Assembly (NCBI RefSeq): GCF_024505085.1
Contig: NZ_JANIBC010000004.1
Location: forward strand, 182,651 to 246,650
Direction: 5' to 3'
Source of the DNA: Parvularcula maris
GTDB taxonomy: Bacteria > Pseudomonadota > Alphaproteobacteria > Caulobacterales > Parvularculaceae
DNA: 64,000 nt
The translations under genes were made by a program, and so were the position numbers. The notes under the pieces are model-generated. The model did not search any database. It was not told where the DNA came from and saw nothing but the letters and a program-made list of their open reading frames with translations. This document shows positions 25,301 to 34,368 of the stretch, piece after piece (position 1 is the first letter of the stretch; each line of letters begins with the position of its first letter).

Positions 25301-25990
25301 CTAGGCAGCCTTGCGCCGACGTGCGGCACCGAAGGCGGCGAGGGCCGAGCCGAACAGGATCACCGCGCCCGGAACGGGGACTTCGGAGAGCTCACCGGCC
25401 AGGGCGGGCAAGGAGGCGATGAACTCGCCGTCCTCGTTCACACCGTGAATGACGATCTCACGCAGGAACAGGGGCAGGAGGTCCTCGACGCCGTAGCTGT
25501 CATTGCTGTCGCCCACATTGGCGAAGAGGGTCTGCGCGTTGGGCGCACTGAAGTCGAAGGTGCGGTCGTAGTCGATGCTCGTGCCGCTTTGGAAGTTGTT
25601 CGAGTTGGCTGAGCCGCTATCGGCCAGCGGCAGGATGATGGGGCCGTAGGCGGGGGCGCCCTCCGGCACGGTCAGGATGCCGTCATTGTTCGTATCGAAC
25701 TCACTCTCCGGCACCGGCGTCACGCTGTCGATCGGGTCGCCGTCCACACCGTCACTGAACCGACCGTGGATGTGCATGACATGCAGGCCGTCATCGAGAC
25801 CCGACGCCTGGATCTGCACCCGCAGGGTGTTGGCGACGTCGTCATACACAACAGTGGCGTTGCCGCTGCCGCCGCTGTCGTTCAGCTCGGTAAAAGTGGT
25901 GGTGTAGGTGAAGGTGGCGGCGTTCGCCCCGGCGCTCAGCGCTAGAATGGAGCCGGCGACGCATGCGCCTTTGACAATCAATCTCAACAT
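25301..25990 (-). CDS. CHRD-like exported protein with VPxP-type C-terminal sorting tail
   Basis: A protein of 229 residues with a signal peptide ending at ANA|AT. The body has the CHRD-like pattern LHVMHIHGRF and EIVIHGVNEDGEF. The last 26 residues are EVPVPGAVILFGS, a hydrophobic helix, then RRRKAA. This is the layout of PEP-CTERM/VPLPA-type proteins, recognised and cleaved by exosortases. GGAGG precedes ATG 25990. No exosortase gene is in the window. A second protein with the same kind of tail is at 49812-50567. Confidence 0.8.
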   Translation of the reverse strand: MLRLIVKGACVAGSILALSAGANAATFTYTTTFTELNDSGGSGNATVVYDDVANTLRVQIQASGLDDGLHVMHIHGRFSDGVDGDPIDSVTPVPESEFDTNNDGILTVPEGAPAYGPIILPLADSGSANSNNFQSGTSIDYDRTFDFSAPNAQTLFANVGDSNDSYGVEDLLPLFLREIVIHGVNEDGEFIASLPALAGELSEVPVPGAVILFGSALAAFGAARRRKAA

Positions 25991-26140
25991 CTCGTTTTCC
26001 TCCCGTTTTCTTCTTGGGTGTTCAGCTTTGGGACGGATCGGGACCGCATAGCAACGGAACGGCCCATCACGAGGAGGAGAGATGCAAAGAAAATCAAAAG
26101 GTTCTGGCCGTTCTATCCAAGACGACCTCCAGATATGAGA

Positions 26141-26167
26141 AAGGCGAGGCAGAATCTGCCTCGCCTT
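26141..26167 (-). terminator. Terminator after the CsbD gene
   Basis: AAGGCGAGGCAG (26141-26152) and CTGCCTCGCCTT (26156-26167) form a perfect 12-bp stem with a three-base loop, 20 bases after the CsbD stop. The T run on the minus strand is short (TTTCT). Confidence 0.65.
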
Positions 26168-26187
26168 CTTGCAGCGGCTTTCGCAGC

Positions 26188-26376
26188 CTATTTCTTGGAG
26201 AACGCGTCCTTCACGTTGCCCCAGGCTTTCTTGAGCGAGCCTTTGCGCTGGTCGTTCTCGCCTTGGCGTTCGAGGCTTTCATCGCCTGTTGCCGCGCCGA
26301 CGGTCTCTTTGATCTGACCGCCTAGCTGGTCAGCGGAGCCTTCGGCCTTGGTTTCGGTGGACGTTTGATGTGCCAT
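26188..26376 (-). CDS. CsbD-family stress protein
   Basis: A protein of 62 residues, very hydrophilic. The pattern AEGSADQLGGQIKETVGAAT through GSLKKAWGNVKDAF is typical of CsbD, a small protein induced by general stress, with unknown mechanism. GGAGG lies nine bases before ATG 26376. It starts 15 bases after the DUF1206 gene and is probably cotranscribed. Confidence 0.85.
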   Translation of the reverse strand: MAHQTSTETKAEGSADQLGGQIKETVGAATGDESLERQGENDQRKGSLKKAWGNVKDAFSKK

Positions 26377-26391
26377 GTGAGCGAGCCTCCT

Positions 26392-27249
26392 TTAGCTTGC
26401 TACTGAGCGAACACTGTTCTTCGCGCCCTGTTCCGGATCGGGGATGATCCGGTAGCGGGCCTGAAGGAAGCTGTAGAAGGCAAAGCCCAAGAGCCCGATA
26501 GAGATCGCGCCGAGAAGGATCGCGCCGTAGGGCTGCTGCTGGAGCCAGGAGAGCGCACCGCCGACGCCCTTGGCGTTGTCGGGGTTCGTCGTGAAGGCCG
26601 CATAGAGCAGGAACGCGCCGATGATGCCGAAGACTACGGCGCGGGCGATGATGCCGAACTTCACGGCCTTGTTCGAGAAGCCGTGGGCGTCGGGCAGGCG
26701 GATATGCTCGCGATACTCTTCACCGAGGGCTTTCTTGATCTGAAAGCCCGCGACGATGAAGCCGATGATCCCGGCGATGCCGACGAGCCACACGCCGAAG
26801 GGCTGGGCCATCAGCTTCGCGGTGAGGCTCTCAGCGCCGCCGCCGCTGCCGCCGGACGAGCCGCCGGTCGCACCGAAGGCCAGGGCGGCTGCGTAGAGCG
26901 CGAGGGCGAAGTGGGTAAGGCCCGAGGCGGCATGGGCGATCCGCTTGGCGATGGCCTTCCCGTCCGAGCCCTCGTTCTCGAGGTCGAAGGCGGCGGAGGC
27001 GAGCCTCCAAAGGCCGTATCCGAAGAGGCCGATGGCGAGGAAGGCGAGGACCGCCTTGCCCCAGCCGCTGCCGGTGAGGGTCTCGAGGGCGCCGGTCTGA
27101 CCCGTGGTGCCGCCGCCCGAGCCGAAGGCCGCCATCAGGGCCAGGCTGCCGACGATGCCGTAGGTGATCCCCCGCGCGGCAAAACCTGCGCGGGCTAGTT
27201 TCTCGTAGAGCTCCTTGCTCTCGTTCTTCGCTTGTTGAGCGATAGCCAT
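26392..27249 (-). CDS. DUF1206 membrane protein
   Basis: A protein of 285 residues with six membrane helices arranged as three similar pairs. Each begins with a motif like [31 protein letters not shown], or [15 protein letters not shown], the internal triplication of DUF1206. Function unknown. ATG 27249 starts [11 protein letters not shown]; the ORF extends upstream without support. It lies next to a stress protein and is divergent from sucD. Confidence 0.85.
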   Translation of the reverse strand: MAIAQQAKNESKELYEKLARAGFAARGITYGIVGSLALMAAFGSGGGTTGQTGALETLTGSGWGKAVLAFLAIGLFGYGLWRLASAAFDLENEGSDGKAIAKRIAHAASGLTHFALALYAAALAFGATGGSSGGSGGGAESLTAKLMAQPFGVWLVGIAGIIGFIVAGFQIKKALGEEYREHIRLPDAHGFSNKAVKFGIIARAVVFGIIGAFLLYAAFTTNPDNAKGVGGALSWLQQQPYGAILLGAISIGLLGFAFYSFLQARYRIIPDPEQGAKNSVRSVAS

Positions 27250-27429
27250 GGACCGTCTCTCCCGATGGGTTTTAAGTTGTGCGCAAGGGGGATCCCCGCA
27301 TCTAGAACACGAACGGATGTTCATGCGATGCGTTCAGCCGCTCGCGGCATCGTAAACAGCGTAAGCCCTGTTGCGATGCCGCGCGGGCTTGCCTATCGAG
27401 CGCGCAGATTTCTCTCGGAGCACGCGCGC

Positions 27430-28338
27430 ATGGCCATCCTCGTCGACAAGAACACCAAGGTCCTGACCCAGGGGCTGACCGGCAAGACCGGCACCTTCCA
27501 CACCGAGCAGGGCCTGGCCTACGGCACCAAGATGGTCGGCGGCGTGGTGCCCGGTAAAGGCGGCCAGACCTGGACCGCTGGCGAGCCCGCTGCGGGCACC
27601 GAGCTTCCCGTCTTCGGCAATGTCGCCGAAGCGATGAAAGAGACCGGCGCCAACGCCTCGGTGGTCTATGTGCCGCCGAAATTCGCCGCTGCCTCCATGA
27701 TTGAAGCGATCGAGGCGGAGATGCCGCTTCTCATCACCATCACCGAGGGCATCCCCGTCCTCGACATGGTGCGGGTGAAGGACGCGCTGTCCGGCTCCAA
27801 GACCCGCCTCGTGGGACCCAACTGCCCCGGCGTCATCACCCCGGACGAGTGCAAGATCGGCATCATGCCCGGTCACATTCACAGGAGGGGTTCGGTGGGC
27901 ATCGTCAGCCGCTCCGGCACGCTGACCTATGAGGCCGTGCACCAGACCACCAATGCCGGCCTTGGTCAGTCCACCTGCGTCGGCATTGGCGGCGACCCGG
28001 TCAAGGGCACCGACTTCATTGACGTGCTGGAGCTGTTCCTCGAAGACGATGAGACCGAGAGCATCATCATGATCGGCGAGATCGGCGGCAGCGCCGAGGC
28101 CGATGCCGCGCGCTACCTGGCGGAGCACAAGATCAAGAAACCCACCGTCGGCTTTATCGCCGGGGTCACGGCGCCTCCTGGCCGCCGCATGGGTCACGCA
28201 GGCGCCATTGTTTCGGGCGGCGAGGACACGGCCGAAAGCAAGATCGCGGCGATGAACGAGGCGGGTATCCGCGTCGCGCCGACACCCGCGAGCCTCGGGA
28301 CGACGCTGGTCGAACTTCTTAAGGAAAAGAGCGCATAG
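27430..28338 (+). CDS. sucD: Succinyl-CoA synthetase, alpha subunit
   Basis: A protein of 302 residues. [20 protein letters not shown] is the usual N terminus, and the phosphorylated His is in [11 protein letters not shown]. It binds CoA and pairs with SucC. It begins the sucD-sucA-sucB run; the gap to sucA is 164 bases. The ORF extends 66 codons upstream without homology. Confidence 0.97.
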   Translation: MAILVDKNTKVLTQGLTGKTGTFHTEQGLAYGTKMVGGVVPGKGGQTWTAGEPAAGTELPVFGNVAEAMKETGANASVVYVPPKFAAASMIEAIEAEMPLLITITEGIPVLDMVRVKDALSGSKTRLVGPNCPGVITPDECKIGIMPGHIHRRGSVGIVSRSGTLTYEAVHQTTNAGLGQSTCVGIGGDPVKGTDFIDVLELFLEDDETESIIMIGEIGGSAEADAARYLAEHKIKKPTVGFIAGVTAPPGRRMGHAGAIVSGGEDTAESKIAAMNEAGIRVAPTPASLGTTLVELLKEKSA

Positions 28339-28502
28339 GCGCGCCTGAAAGCTGCCCCGGCGCTTCCCCTGGTGGTTGCGCCGCGGCGGGCGGGGCGTAT
28401 GTAAGACGCTAGTACGGAAAATATGCGGGCTTCCGGGCCCATGACCAACTACCACCCGGCGGCGGCCGGACCCGCCCCGGCGACCGAAGGACCGGCCGCG
28501 AC

Positions 28503-31478
28503 ATGGCTCACGACGGCAGCCCAGGCTCCGACTTCGAGGACAACCAGTCCTCCGACATCTCTTTTCTTTCCGGCGGCAACGCGCTCTATCTGGAGCAGCA
28601 GTTCGCCCGCTATGCCGAGAACCCCTCAAGCGTCGATCCCGAGCTCCGGGCCTATTTCGACGCCTTCGGCGACGGCTCCGAGACCGCCAAGACCAATGCC
28701 GACGGGCCGAGCTGGAAGCGCGCCGACTGGCCGCGCCGCGACGGCGACGAGCTGACGGCGGCGCTCGGCGGCGACTGGAGCGCCGTGAGCGGAGCGCTCG
28801 CGCAGAAGCTCGAGAAGAAGAAGCCCGCAGGGATCGACGTCACCGACGTCCAGGCAGCGGTGCATGACAGCGTCCGGGCGCTGATGCTCATCCGCGCCTA
28901 CCGCGTGCGCGGGCACATGATCGCCAATCTCGACCCGCTGGGCCTGCGCGAGCTCGACGTGCACCCCGAGCTCGACCCCGCCACCTACGGCTTCGAGGAG
29001 ACCGACTACGATCGCGAGATCTATCTCGACAACGTGCTCGGTCTGGAGACAGGCTCTCTGCGGACGATCCTCGAGATCTTGCGCCGCACCTATTGCGGCA
29101 CGTTTGCCATCGAGTTCACCCACATCACCGACCCGGAGCAGAAGCAGTGGCTTCAGAACCGGATCGAGGGGATGGACAAGGAGATCAAGTTCACCCCCGA
29201 GGGCAAGAAGGCGATCCTCAGCAAGCTGATCGAAGCGGAGGGTTTCGAGAACTATCTCCACGTCAAATATCAAGGTACGAAGCGCTTCGGCATCGACGGC
29301 GGCGAGGCGATGGTCCCCGCCCTTGAGCAGATCATCAAGCGCGGCGGCGCCATGGGGGTCCAGGAGATCAATGTGGGCATGCCCCATCGGGGCCGCCTCA
29401 ACGTGCTGGCCGCGGTGATGGGCAAGCCCTACCACCAGATCTTCCACGAGTTCCAGGGCGGCGCTGCCATTCCTTCCGATGTCGGAGGATCGGGCGATGT
29501 GAAGTACCATTTGGGCGCCTCGTCGGACCGCGAGTTCGACGGCAACAAGGTGCACTTGTCGCTGGCGGCGAACCCCTCTCACCTCGAAGCGGTGGACCCG
29601 GTCGTGCTCGGCAAGTGCCGGGCCAAGCAGGACATGATGGAGCACGGCGACGAGATCACCGTCGCGCGTACCCACGTCCTGCCGCTGCTGCTGCACGGTG
29701 ATGCGGCGTTTGCAGGGCAGGGCGTCGTGGCGGAGTGCTTCGGTTTCACCCAGCTCAGGGGCTATCGCACCGGCGGCACGGTCCACTTCATCGTCAACAA
29801 CCAGATCGGCTTCACGACGAGCCCCCGCTTCTCGCGCAGCTCTCCGTACCCTTCCGATGTCGCGAAGATGGTCGAGGCGCCGATCTTCCACGTCAACGGC
29901 GACGATCCGGAGGCGGTGGTTTTCGCAGCCAAGGTCGCGACCGAGTTCCGGATGGTCTTCGGCCATGACGTGGTGCTCGATATGTGGTGCTACAGACGTT
30001 ACGGCCACAATGAAGGCGACGAGCCGGCGTTCACCCAGCCCCTCATGTACGAGAAAATCCGTGCACGCCGTACCACGCGTGAGCTCTATGCCGATCGTCT
30101 CGTCCAGGAAAGTCTTCTCAGCGAGGCCGAAGTCGAGAAGGAGATGGCGGACTTCAAGCAGTTCCTCGCTGACGAGTTCGACAAGGGCGAGGCCTATGAG
30201 CCCACCAAGGCGGACTGGCTCGATGCCCGCTGGAAAGGTTTCGCTCCGCCCCAGGACGATGAGCGCAAGGGCGACACCGCCGTCAGCCTCGACCGCCTCC
30301 AGGCGCTGGGCAAGAAGCTGACCCACGTTCCCGAAAACTTCACCATCCACAAGACGCTGAAGCGCATCCTGTCCGCCAAAGAGAAGACGCTGACGAGCGG
30401 CGAGAACATCGACTGGGCGACCGCCGAGGCGCTGGCTTTCGGCTCGCTTCTCAACGAGGGCTATAGGGTGCGTCTGTCCGGCCAGGACTCGGTACGCGGA
30501 ACCTTCTCTCAGCGCCATGCCAGCTTTGTCGATCAGAAGACGGAGAAGCGCTGGACGCCGCTCAGGCACCTCTCCGACGAACAGGCCGAGTTCGAAGTCA
30601 TCGATTCGAACCTCTCCGAGTTCGCGGTGCAGGGTTTTGAGTACGGCTACTCCCTGGCTGACCCCACGACCCTGGTCCTCTGGGAAGCGCAGTTTGGCGA
30701 CTTCGCCAACGGTGCGCAGATTATCTTCGATCAGTTCATCTCCTCCGCCGAGAGGAAGTGGCTGCGCATGTCCGGCCTGACGCTGCTTCTGCCGCACGGC
30801 TATGAGGGGCAGGGGCCTGAGCACTCCTCAGCGCGCCTAGAGCGCTACCTCCAGGCCTGTGCCCAGGATAACATCCAGGTCGCCAACTGCACAACGCCTG
30901 CGAACTACTTCCACATCCTTCGCCGTCAGATGAAGCGGGACTTCAGAAAGCCACTCGTGCTGATGACGCCCAAATCGCTGCTGCGCCACAAGCGCGCAGT
31001 GTCGACCTATGAGGAGATGGGGCCGGGCTCGTCCTTCCACCGGGTCCTGTGGGACGATGCGGAGTACAAGCCCGAATCGTCCGAGATCAAACTGGTGGCC
31101 GACGAGAAGATCCGCCGCGTCGTTATGTGCTCGGGCAAGGTCTATTACGACTTGTTTGAAGAGCGCGAGAAACGGGGCGTGAACGATGTCTATCTGATGC
31201 GCGTCGAGCAGTTCTACCCGCTGCCCGCTGGCTCCCTCATCAAAGAGCTCAGGCGCTTCAAAGATGCCGAGATGGTCTGGTGCCAGGAAGAGCCTAAGAA
31301 CATGGGCGGCTGGTCCTTCATCGAACCGAACCTCGAATGGGTGCTCACCCAGCTCGACGCCAAGCACACCCGTGCCCGCTATGCAGGGCGGCCTGCTGCG
31401 GCCTCGCCTGCTACGGGGCATGCTGAACAACACCGAAACGAACTCGAGGCCTTCCTCGAGGAAGCCTTAGGATCCTGA
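28503..31478 (+). CDS. sucA: 2-oxoglutarate dehydrogenase E1 component
   Basis: A protein of 991 residues. It decarboxylates 2-oxoglutarate with thiamine diphosphate and passes the succinyl group to SucB. The N-terminal motif [17 protein letters not shown] docks to E2. The active site shows [26 protein letters not shown] and NNQIGF (ThDP binding). Its stop is five bases before the sucB start, so the two are cotranslated. Confidence 0.97.
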   Translation: MAHDGSPGSDFEDNQSSDISFLSGGNALYLEQQFARYAENPSSVDPELRAYFDAFGDGSETAKTNADGPSWKRADWPRRDGDELTAALGGDWSAVSGALAQKLEKKKPAGIDVTDVQAAVHDSVRALMLIRAYRVRGHMIANLDPLGLRELDVHPELDPATYGFEETDYDREIYLDNVLGLETGSLRTILEILRRTYCGTFAIEFTHITDPEQKQWLQNRIEGMDKEIKFTPEGKKAILSKLIEAEGFENYLHVKYQGTKRFGIDGGEAMVPALEQIIKRGGAMGVQEINVGMPHRGRLNVLAAVMGKPYHQIFHEFQGGAAIPSDVGGSGDVKYHLGASSDREFDGNKVHLSLAANPSHLEAVDPVVLGKCRAKQDMMEHGDEITVARTHVLPLLLHGDAAFAGQGVVAECFGFTQLRGYRTGGTVHFIVNNQIGFTTSPRFSRSSPYPSDVAKMVEAPIFHVNGDDPEAVVFAAKVATEFRMVFGHDVVLDMWCYRRYGHNEGDEPAFTQPLMYEKIRARRTTRELYADRLVQESLLSEAEVEKEMADFKQFLADEFDKGEAYEPTKADWLDARWKGFAPPQDDERKGDTAVSLDRLQALGKKLTHVPENFTIHKTLKRILSAKEKTLTSGENIDWATAEALAFGSLLNEGYRVRLSGQDSVRGTFSQRHASFVDQKTEKRWTPLRHLSDEQAEFEVIDSNLSEFAVQGFEYGYSLADPTTLVLWEAQFGDFANGAQIIFDQFISSAERKWLRMSGLTLLLPHGYEGQGPEHSSARLERYLQACAQDNIQVANCTTPANYFHILRRQMKRDFRKPLVLMTPKSLLRHKRAVSTYEEMGPGSSFHRVLWDDAEYKPESSEIKLVADEKIRRVVMCSGKVYYDLFEEREKRGVNDVYLMRVEQFYPLPAGSLIKELRRFKDAEMVWCQEEPKNMGGWSFIEPNLEWVLTQLDAKHTRARYAGRPAAASPATGHAEQHRNELEAFLEEALGS

Positions 31479-31483
31479 AGAAG

Positions 31484-33028
31484 ATGGTCGAAATCCGCGT
31501 ACCCACCCTTGGCGAAAGCGTCACCGAAGCGACGATCGGCCAGTGGCTGAAGAAAGAGGGCGACACGGTCGCCGCCGACGAGCCCGTGGTCGAGCTCGAG
31601 ACTGACAAGGTCTCGGTCGAGGTGCCTGCGCCCGCCGCCGGCGTGCTGTCGAAGATCACCGCCCAAGAGGGCGACACGGTGGAGCTGAACGCGCTCCTCG
31701 GCGAGATCGGCGGGGAAGGGGCCTCCTCCGGTGCTGTTGCTCCGAAGGCTGAGGAGAAGCCCGCATCCAACGGCGCTGCGGCGGTCAAGGAGACCGAAGC
31801 AGGCGCCGGGCAAGAGGTCGAGATCACCGCTCCTTCCTCGGGCGAGAGTGTGACCGAGGCCGATATCGGCGAGTGGCTGGTCAAGGTCGGCGACTATGTG
31901 AAGGTGGACGATCCGATCGTCAGCTTGGAGACGGATAAGGCGGCTGTCGACGTGCCCGCGCCGGTCTCGGGTACGCTGAAGGAGATCGTTGCCGAAGCGG
32001 GCGCGACGGTCGCCGTGGGCGATGTGCTCGGCATCATCACCAGTGGCGAGGCCGCCGAAGGCCGAGCACCGAGCGCGAAGCCTGCGGATCAAACACAGGA
32101 AACCGCGGCGCCTCAGACCGAAGTGCATCAGAACCAGCAGAGCCAGGGTGCCCTCAGCCCCGCGCCGCGCCGCATCATCGAGCAGAACGGCCTCGATGCC
32201 GGCTCGATCCAGGGCACCGGCCGCGGTGGCCGCATCACTAAAGGGGATGCCCTCAACGCGCTGAACCAGGTCAGCCAGCAGCAGGAAGCGAAACAGGCCA
32301 AAGCGCCCTCCGCGCCCAAGGAGCTCGGCGAGCGCGAGGAGCGGGTCAAGATGTCCCGCCTGCGCCAGACCATCGCCCGGCGCCTTAAGGAGAGCCAGGA
32401 GACCGCCGCTCAGCTCACCACCTTCAACGATGTGGACATGACCGCGGTCATGGCGGCGCGCTCTCAGTATAAAGACCTCTTCGAGAAGAAGCACGGCGTG
32501 AAGCTCGGCTTTATGGGCTTCTTCGTGAAGGCCGCCATCCAGGCCCTGCGCGAGGTGCCCGAGGTCAACGCTGAGATCGACGGCCAGGACATTATCTACA
32601 AGAACCACTACGACATCGGTATCGCAGTGGGTACGGAGAAAGGCCTCGTCGTCCCCGTCGTGCGCGATGCGGACATGAAGTCCCTTGCGCAGATCGAGAA
32701 GGATATCGGCGACTATGGCCGCCGTGCTCGCGATGGTGACCTCAAGCTCGAGGAGATGCAGGGCGGCACCTTCACCATCACCAATGGCGGCGTCTACGGC
32801 TCGCTCATGTCCACGCCGATCCTCAACATGCCCCAGTCGGGCATCCTCGGCATGCACCGTATCGAGAAGCGACCCATCGCTGTGGGCGACAAGATCGAGA
32901 TTCGCCCCATGATGTATCTCGCGCTCAGCTACGACCACCGCATCGTCGACGGCAAAGGTGCCGTGACCTTCCTGGTCCGGATCAAGGAGAACCTGGAAGA
33001 CCCGCAGCGTCTTCTGCTGGATCTCTAA
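31484..33028 (+). CDS. sucB: Dihydrolipoyl succinyltransferase E2 with two lipoyl domains
   Basis: A protein of 514 residues, longer than the usual one-lipoyl form (about 400). Lipoyl domains are at about residues 1-77 (lysine in [11 protein letters not shown]) and 108-185 ([11 protein letters not shown]). A peripheral-subunit-binding domain follows ([14 protein letters not shown] ... [12 protein letters not shown]). The catalytic domain ends with [14 protein letters not shown], containing the His and Asp. It transfers succinyl groups to CoA. The usual lpd gene does not follow. Confidence 0.96.
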   Translation: MVEIRVPTLGESVTEATIGQWLKKEGDTVAADEPVVELETDKVSVEVPAPAAGVLSKITAQEGDTVELNALLGEIGGEGASSGAVAPKAEEKPASNGAAAVKETEAGAGQEVEITAPSSGESVTEADIGEWLVKVGDYVKVDDPIVSLETDKAAVDVPAPVSGTLKEIVAEAGATVAVGDVLGIITSGEAAEGRAPSAKPADQTQETAAPQTEVHQNQQSQGALSPAPRRIIEQNGLDAGSIQGTGRGGRITKGDALNALNQVSQQQEAKQAKAPSAPKELGEREERVKMSRLRQTIARRLKESQETAAQLTTFNDVDMTAVMAARSQYKDLFEKKHGVKLGFMGFFVKAAIQALREVPEVNAEIDGQDIIYKNHYDIGIAVGTEKGLVVPVVRDADMKSLAQIEKDIGDYGRRARDGDLKLEEMQGGTFTITNGGVYGSLMSTPILNMPQSGILGMHRIEKRPIAVGDKIEIRPMMYLALSYDHRIVDGKGAVTFLVRIKENLEDPQRLLLDL

Positions 33029-33048
33029 GCACTACGAGATTCTTCAAA

Positions 33049-33091
33049 TACGAAGAGGCCCGCGACGCAAGATCTCGCGGGCCTCTTCGTA
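33049..33091 (+). terminator. Long hairpin ending the suc operon
   Basis: TACGAAGAGGCCCGCGA (33049-33065) pairs with TCGCGGGCCTCTTCGTA (33075-33091), a perfect 17-bp stem 20 bases after the sucB stop. The T run is absent, so the stem may also protect the 3' end. Confidence 0.75.
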
Positions 33092-33160
33092 ATCAGCTAG
33101 ATTCATAGTAACCGGCAAATTTATCGGCGCACAGAACGGAGCCGTCGGAACCGCTCGCCG

Positions 33161-34246
33161 TCACATCCGGTGCTTGAGGTAGTAGAAGCCTCGCTCAGCA
33201 ACAGATGGGTAAAGGTCGTCCGTAAGCTGACGAGCAATCTGCTGCAACTCGGGCCGGTCTTTCGCTCTGTCTTCGATTAAGGCATTGCCAGCGATCCTTC
33301 TGACCCTCGGCGATGGATCCGAAGCTGCCTGGTTCAGAGTGTAGAGCCAGTCCACTGCAATAGTTAGGGGGCGATGCTCGGTCACCGAGCGCCGCTTGGC
33401 CTCGTTGAACCTTCGATCCACCCAGGCTTTCTCGAACCCATCTGCCCATTCAGCCCTGCCTCTCAGAAGCCATTGGGTCGCGGTAGCCCTCACGGCGGGC
33501 TGCGCAGCGCTTCTGCTGAGATTGGGTAGCTGGTGGTCGATTGCAGGAAGATCAGCCATGCTGCCCAGAAGCCGCGCCATGGGTCCAGCGTGCTGATTCT
33601 CAACTTGGTCGAGTATGACTATCAGAACTTCAGGAACTGCGCGCAAGGCGCGGAGGGTCGCGATTTCATTCTCTCCAATACGGCCCCAGTCGCGAAAGGA
33701 CGGCAGCACATAGGACGCAGCTTCTGCCATAGTAGAAGCCGGGGTGCTGATTGCCGCGTGTTTGGCTGCCACAACGGCCGCCCTTCGAACCTCCGGCACC
33801 CAGTCGTTCAGACGTCGGAGCACCACCGTCATCAAAAAGGGGTTGGGAATAGGGTGCCGTGCGGCATATCGAAGGGCCGCTTCGCGCCGGAAACCATTCC
33901 AGCTCATGAGGTCTAGCCACGGTATGGTTTTCAAGGTCGGATCGAACTTAGGATCCCAGGGTTCATAAGTATGAACGAGTGCCTTCCGAAGAGTATGTTC
34001 GGCAGACTGTGCGTCTTTCGGGACGCATTTCTCGCACGCGTCTACAAAAGCACTGAGCCGCACGCTAGAAATTGGACCAGTTTCGTTCTCTAGCGCAACT
34101 GCAGCCCTTGATAGCGCCAGATATGCTCCATCACCTTCGTCAGTTGGCGAGGGGACATGAAGAGTACGCGGACGGGTCTTGTCGCTCTCGTTATGCTGGG
34201 CGGGGCGTCGGAGAAGGCCCAGTTTCTTAAGAACCTCTTGCCACAC
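33161..34246 (-). CDS. HEAT-like repeat protein, unknown function
   Basis: A protein of 361 residues rich in alpha-helical units such as RREAALRYAARHP, VPEVRRAAVVAAKHAA and SPRVRRIAGNALIE, which resemble HEAT or ALK repeats. No signal peptide or membrane helix. The start is GTG at 34246. Base composition looks less GC-rich than the suc genes. No known partner nearby; protein-protein scaffolding is the most one can infer. Confidence 0.65.
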   Translation of the reverse strand: MWQEVLKKLGLLRRPAQHNESDKTRPRTLHVPSPTDEGDGAYLALSRAAVALENETGPISSVRLSAFVDACEKCVPKDAQSAEHTLRKALVHTYEPWDPKFDPTLKTIPWLDLMSWNGFRREAALRYAARHPIPNPFLMTVVLRRLNDWVPEVRRAAVVAAKHAAISTPASTMAEAASYVLPSFRDWGRIGENEIATLRALRAVPEVLIVILDQVENQHAGPMARLLGSMADLPAIDHQLPNLSRSAAQPAVRATATQWLLRGRAEWADGFEKAWVDRRFNEAKRRSVTEHRPLTIAVDWLYTLNQAASDPSPRVRRIAGNALIEDRAKDRPELQQIARQLTDDLYPSVAERGFYYLKHRM

Positions 34247-34311
34247 ATCCGCTACTTTACTGCTGCTAGGTTCGGTGCAGTCGGTTACTATAGGTTGCCC
34301 GCCCTACCAAA

Positions 34312-34340
34312 GGAAAAGGCCGGGCGCTGCGGCCCGGCCT
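34312..34340 (-). terminator. Terminator after the acidic PRC-barrel gene
   Basis: AGGCCGGGC (34317-34325) pairs with GCCCGGCCT (34332-34340). Read leftwards the stem is followed by TTTCCTTT, about 30 bases after the gene's stop. Confidence 0.75.
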
Positions 34341-34368
34341 CCTCAGTCTTACTTAGTCGGTGAACCGA

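Noticed and set aside
28626..30824. A 732-codon open frame on the minus strand
   Set aside because: It is antisense to sucA, has no ribosome site or recognisable domain, and long antisense frames are expected at this GC content.
31379..32938. A 519-codon open frame on the minus strand
   Set aside because: It is antisense to sucB with the low-complexity composition typical of shadow frames.
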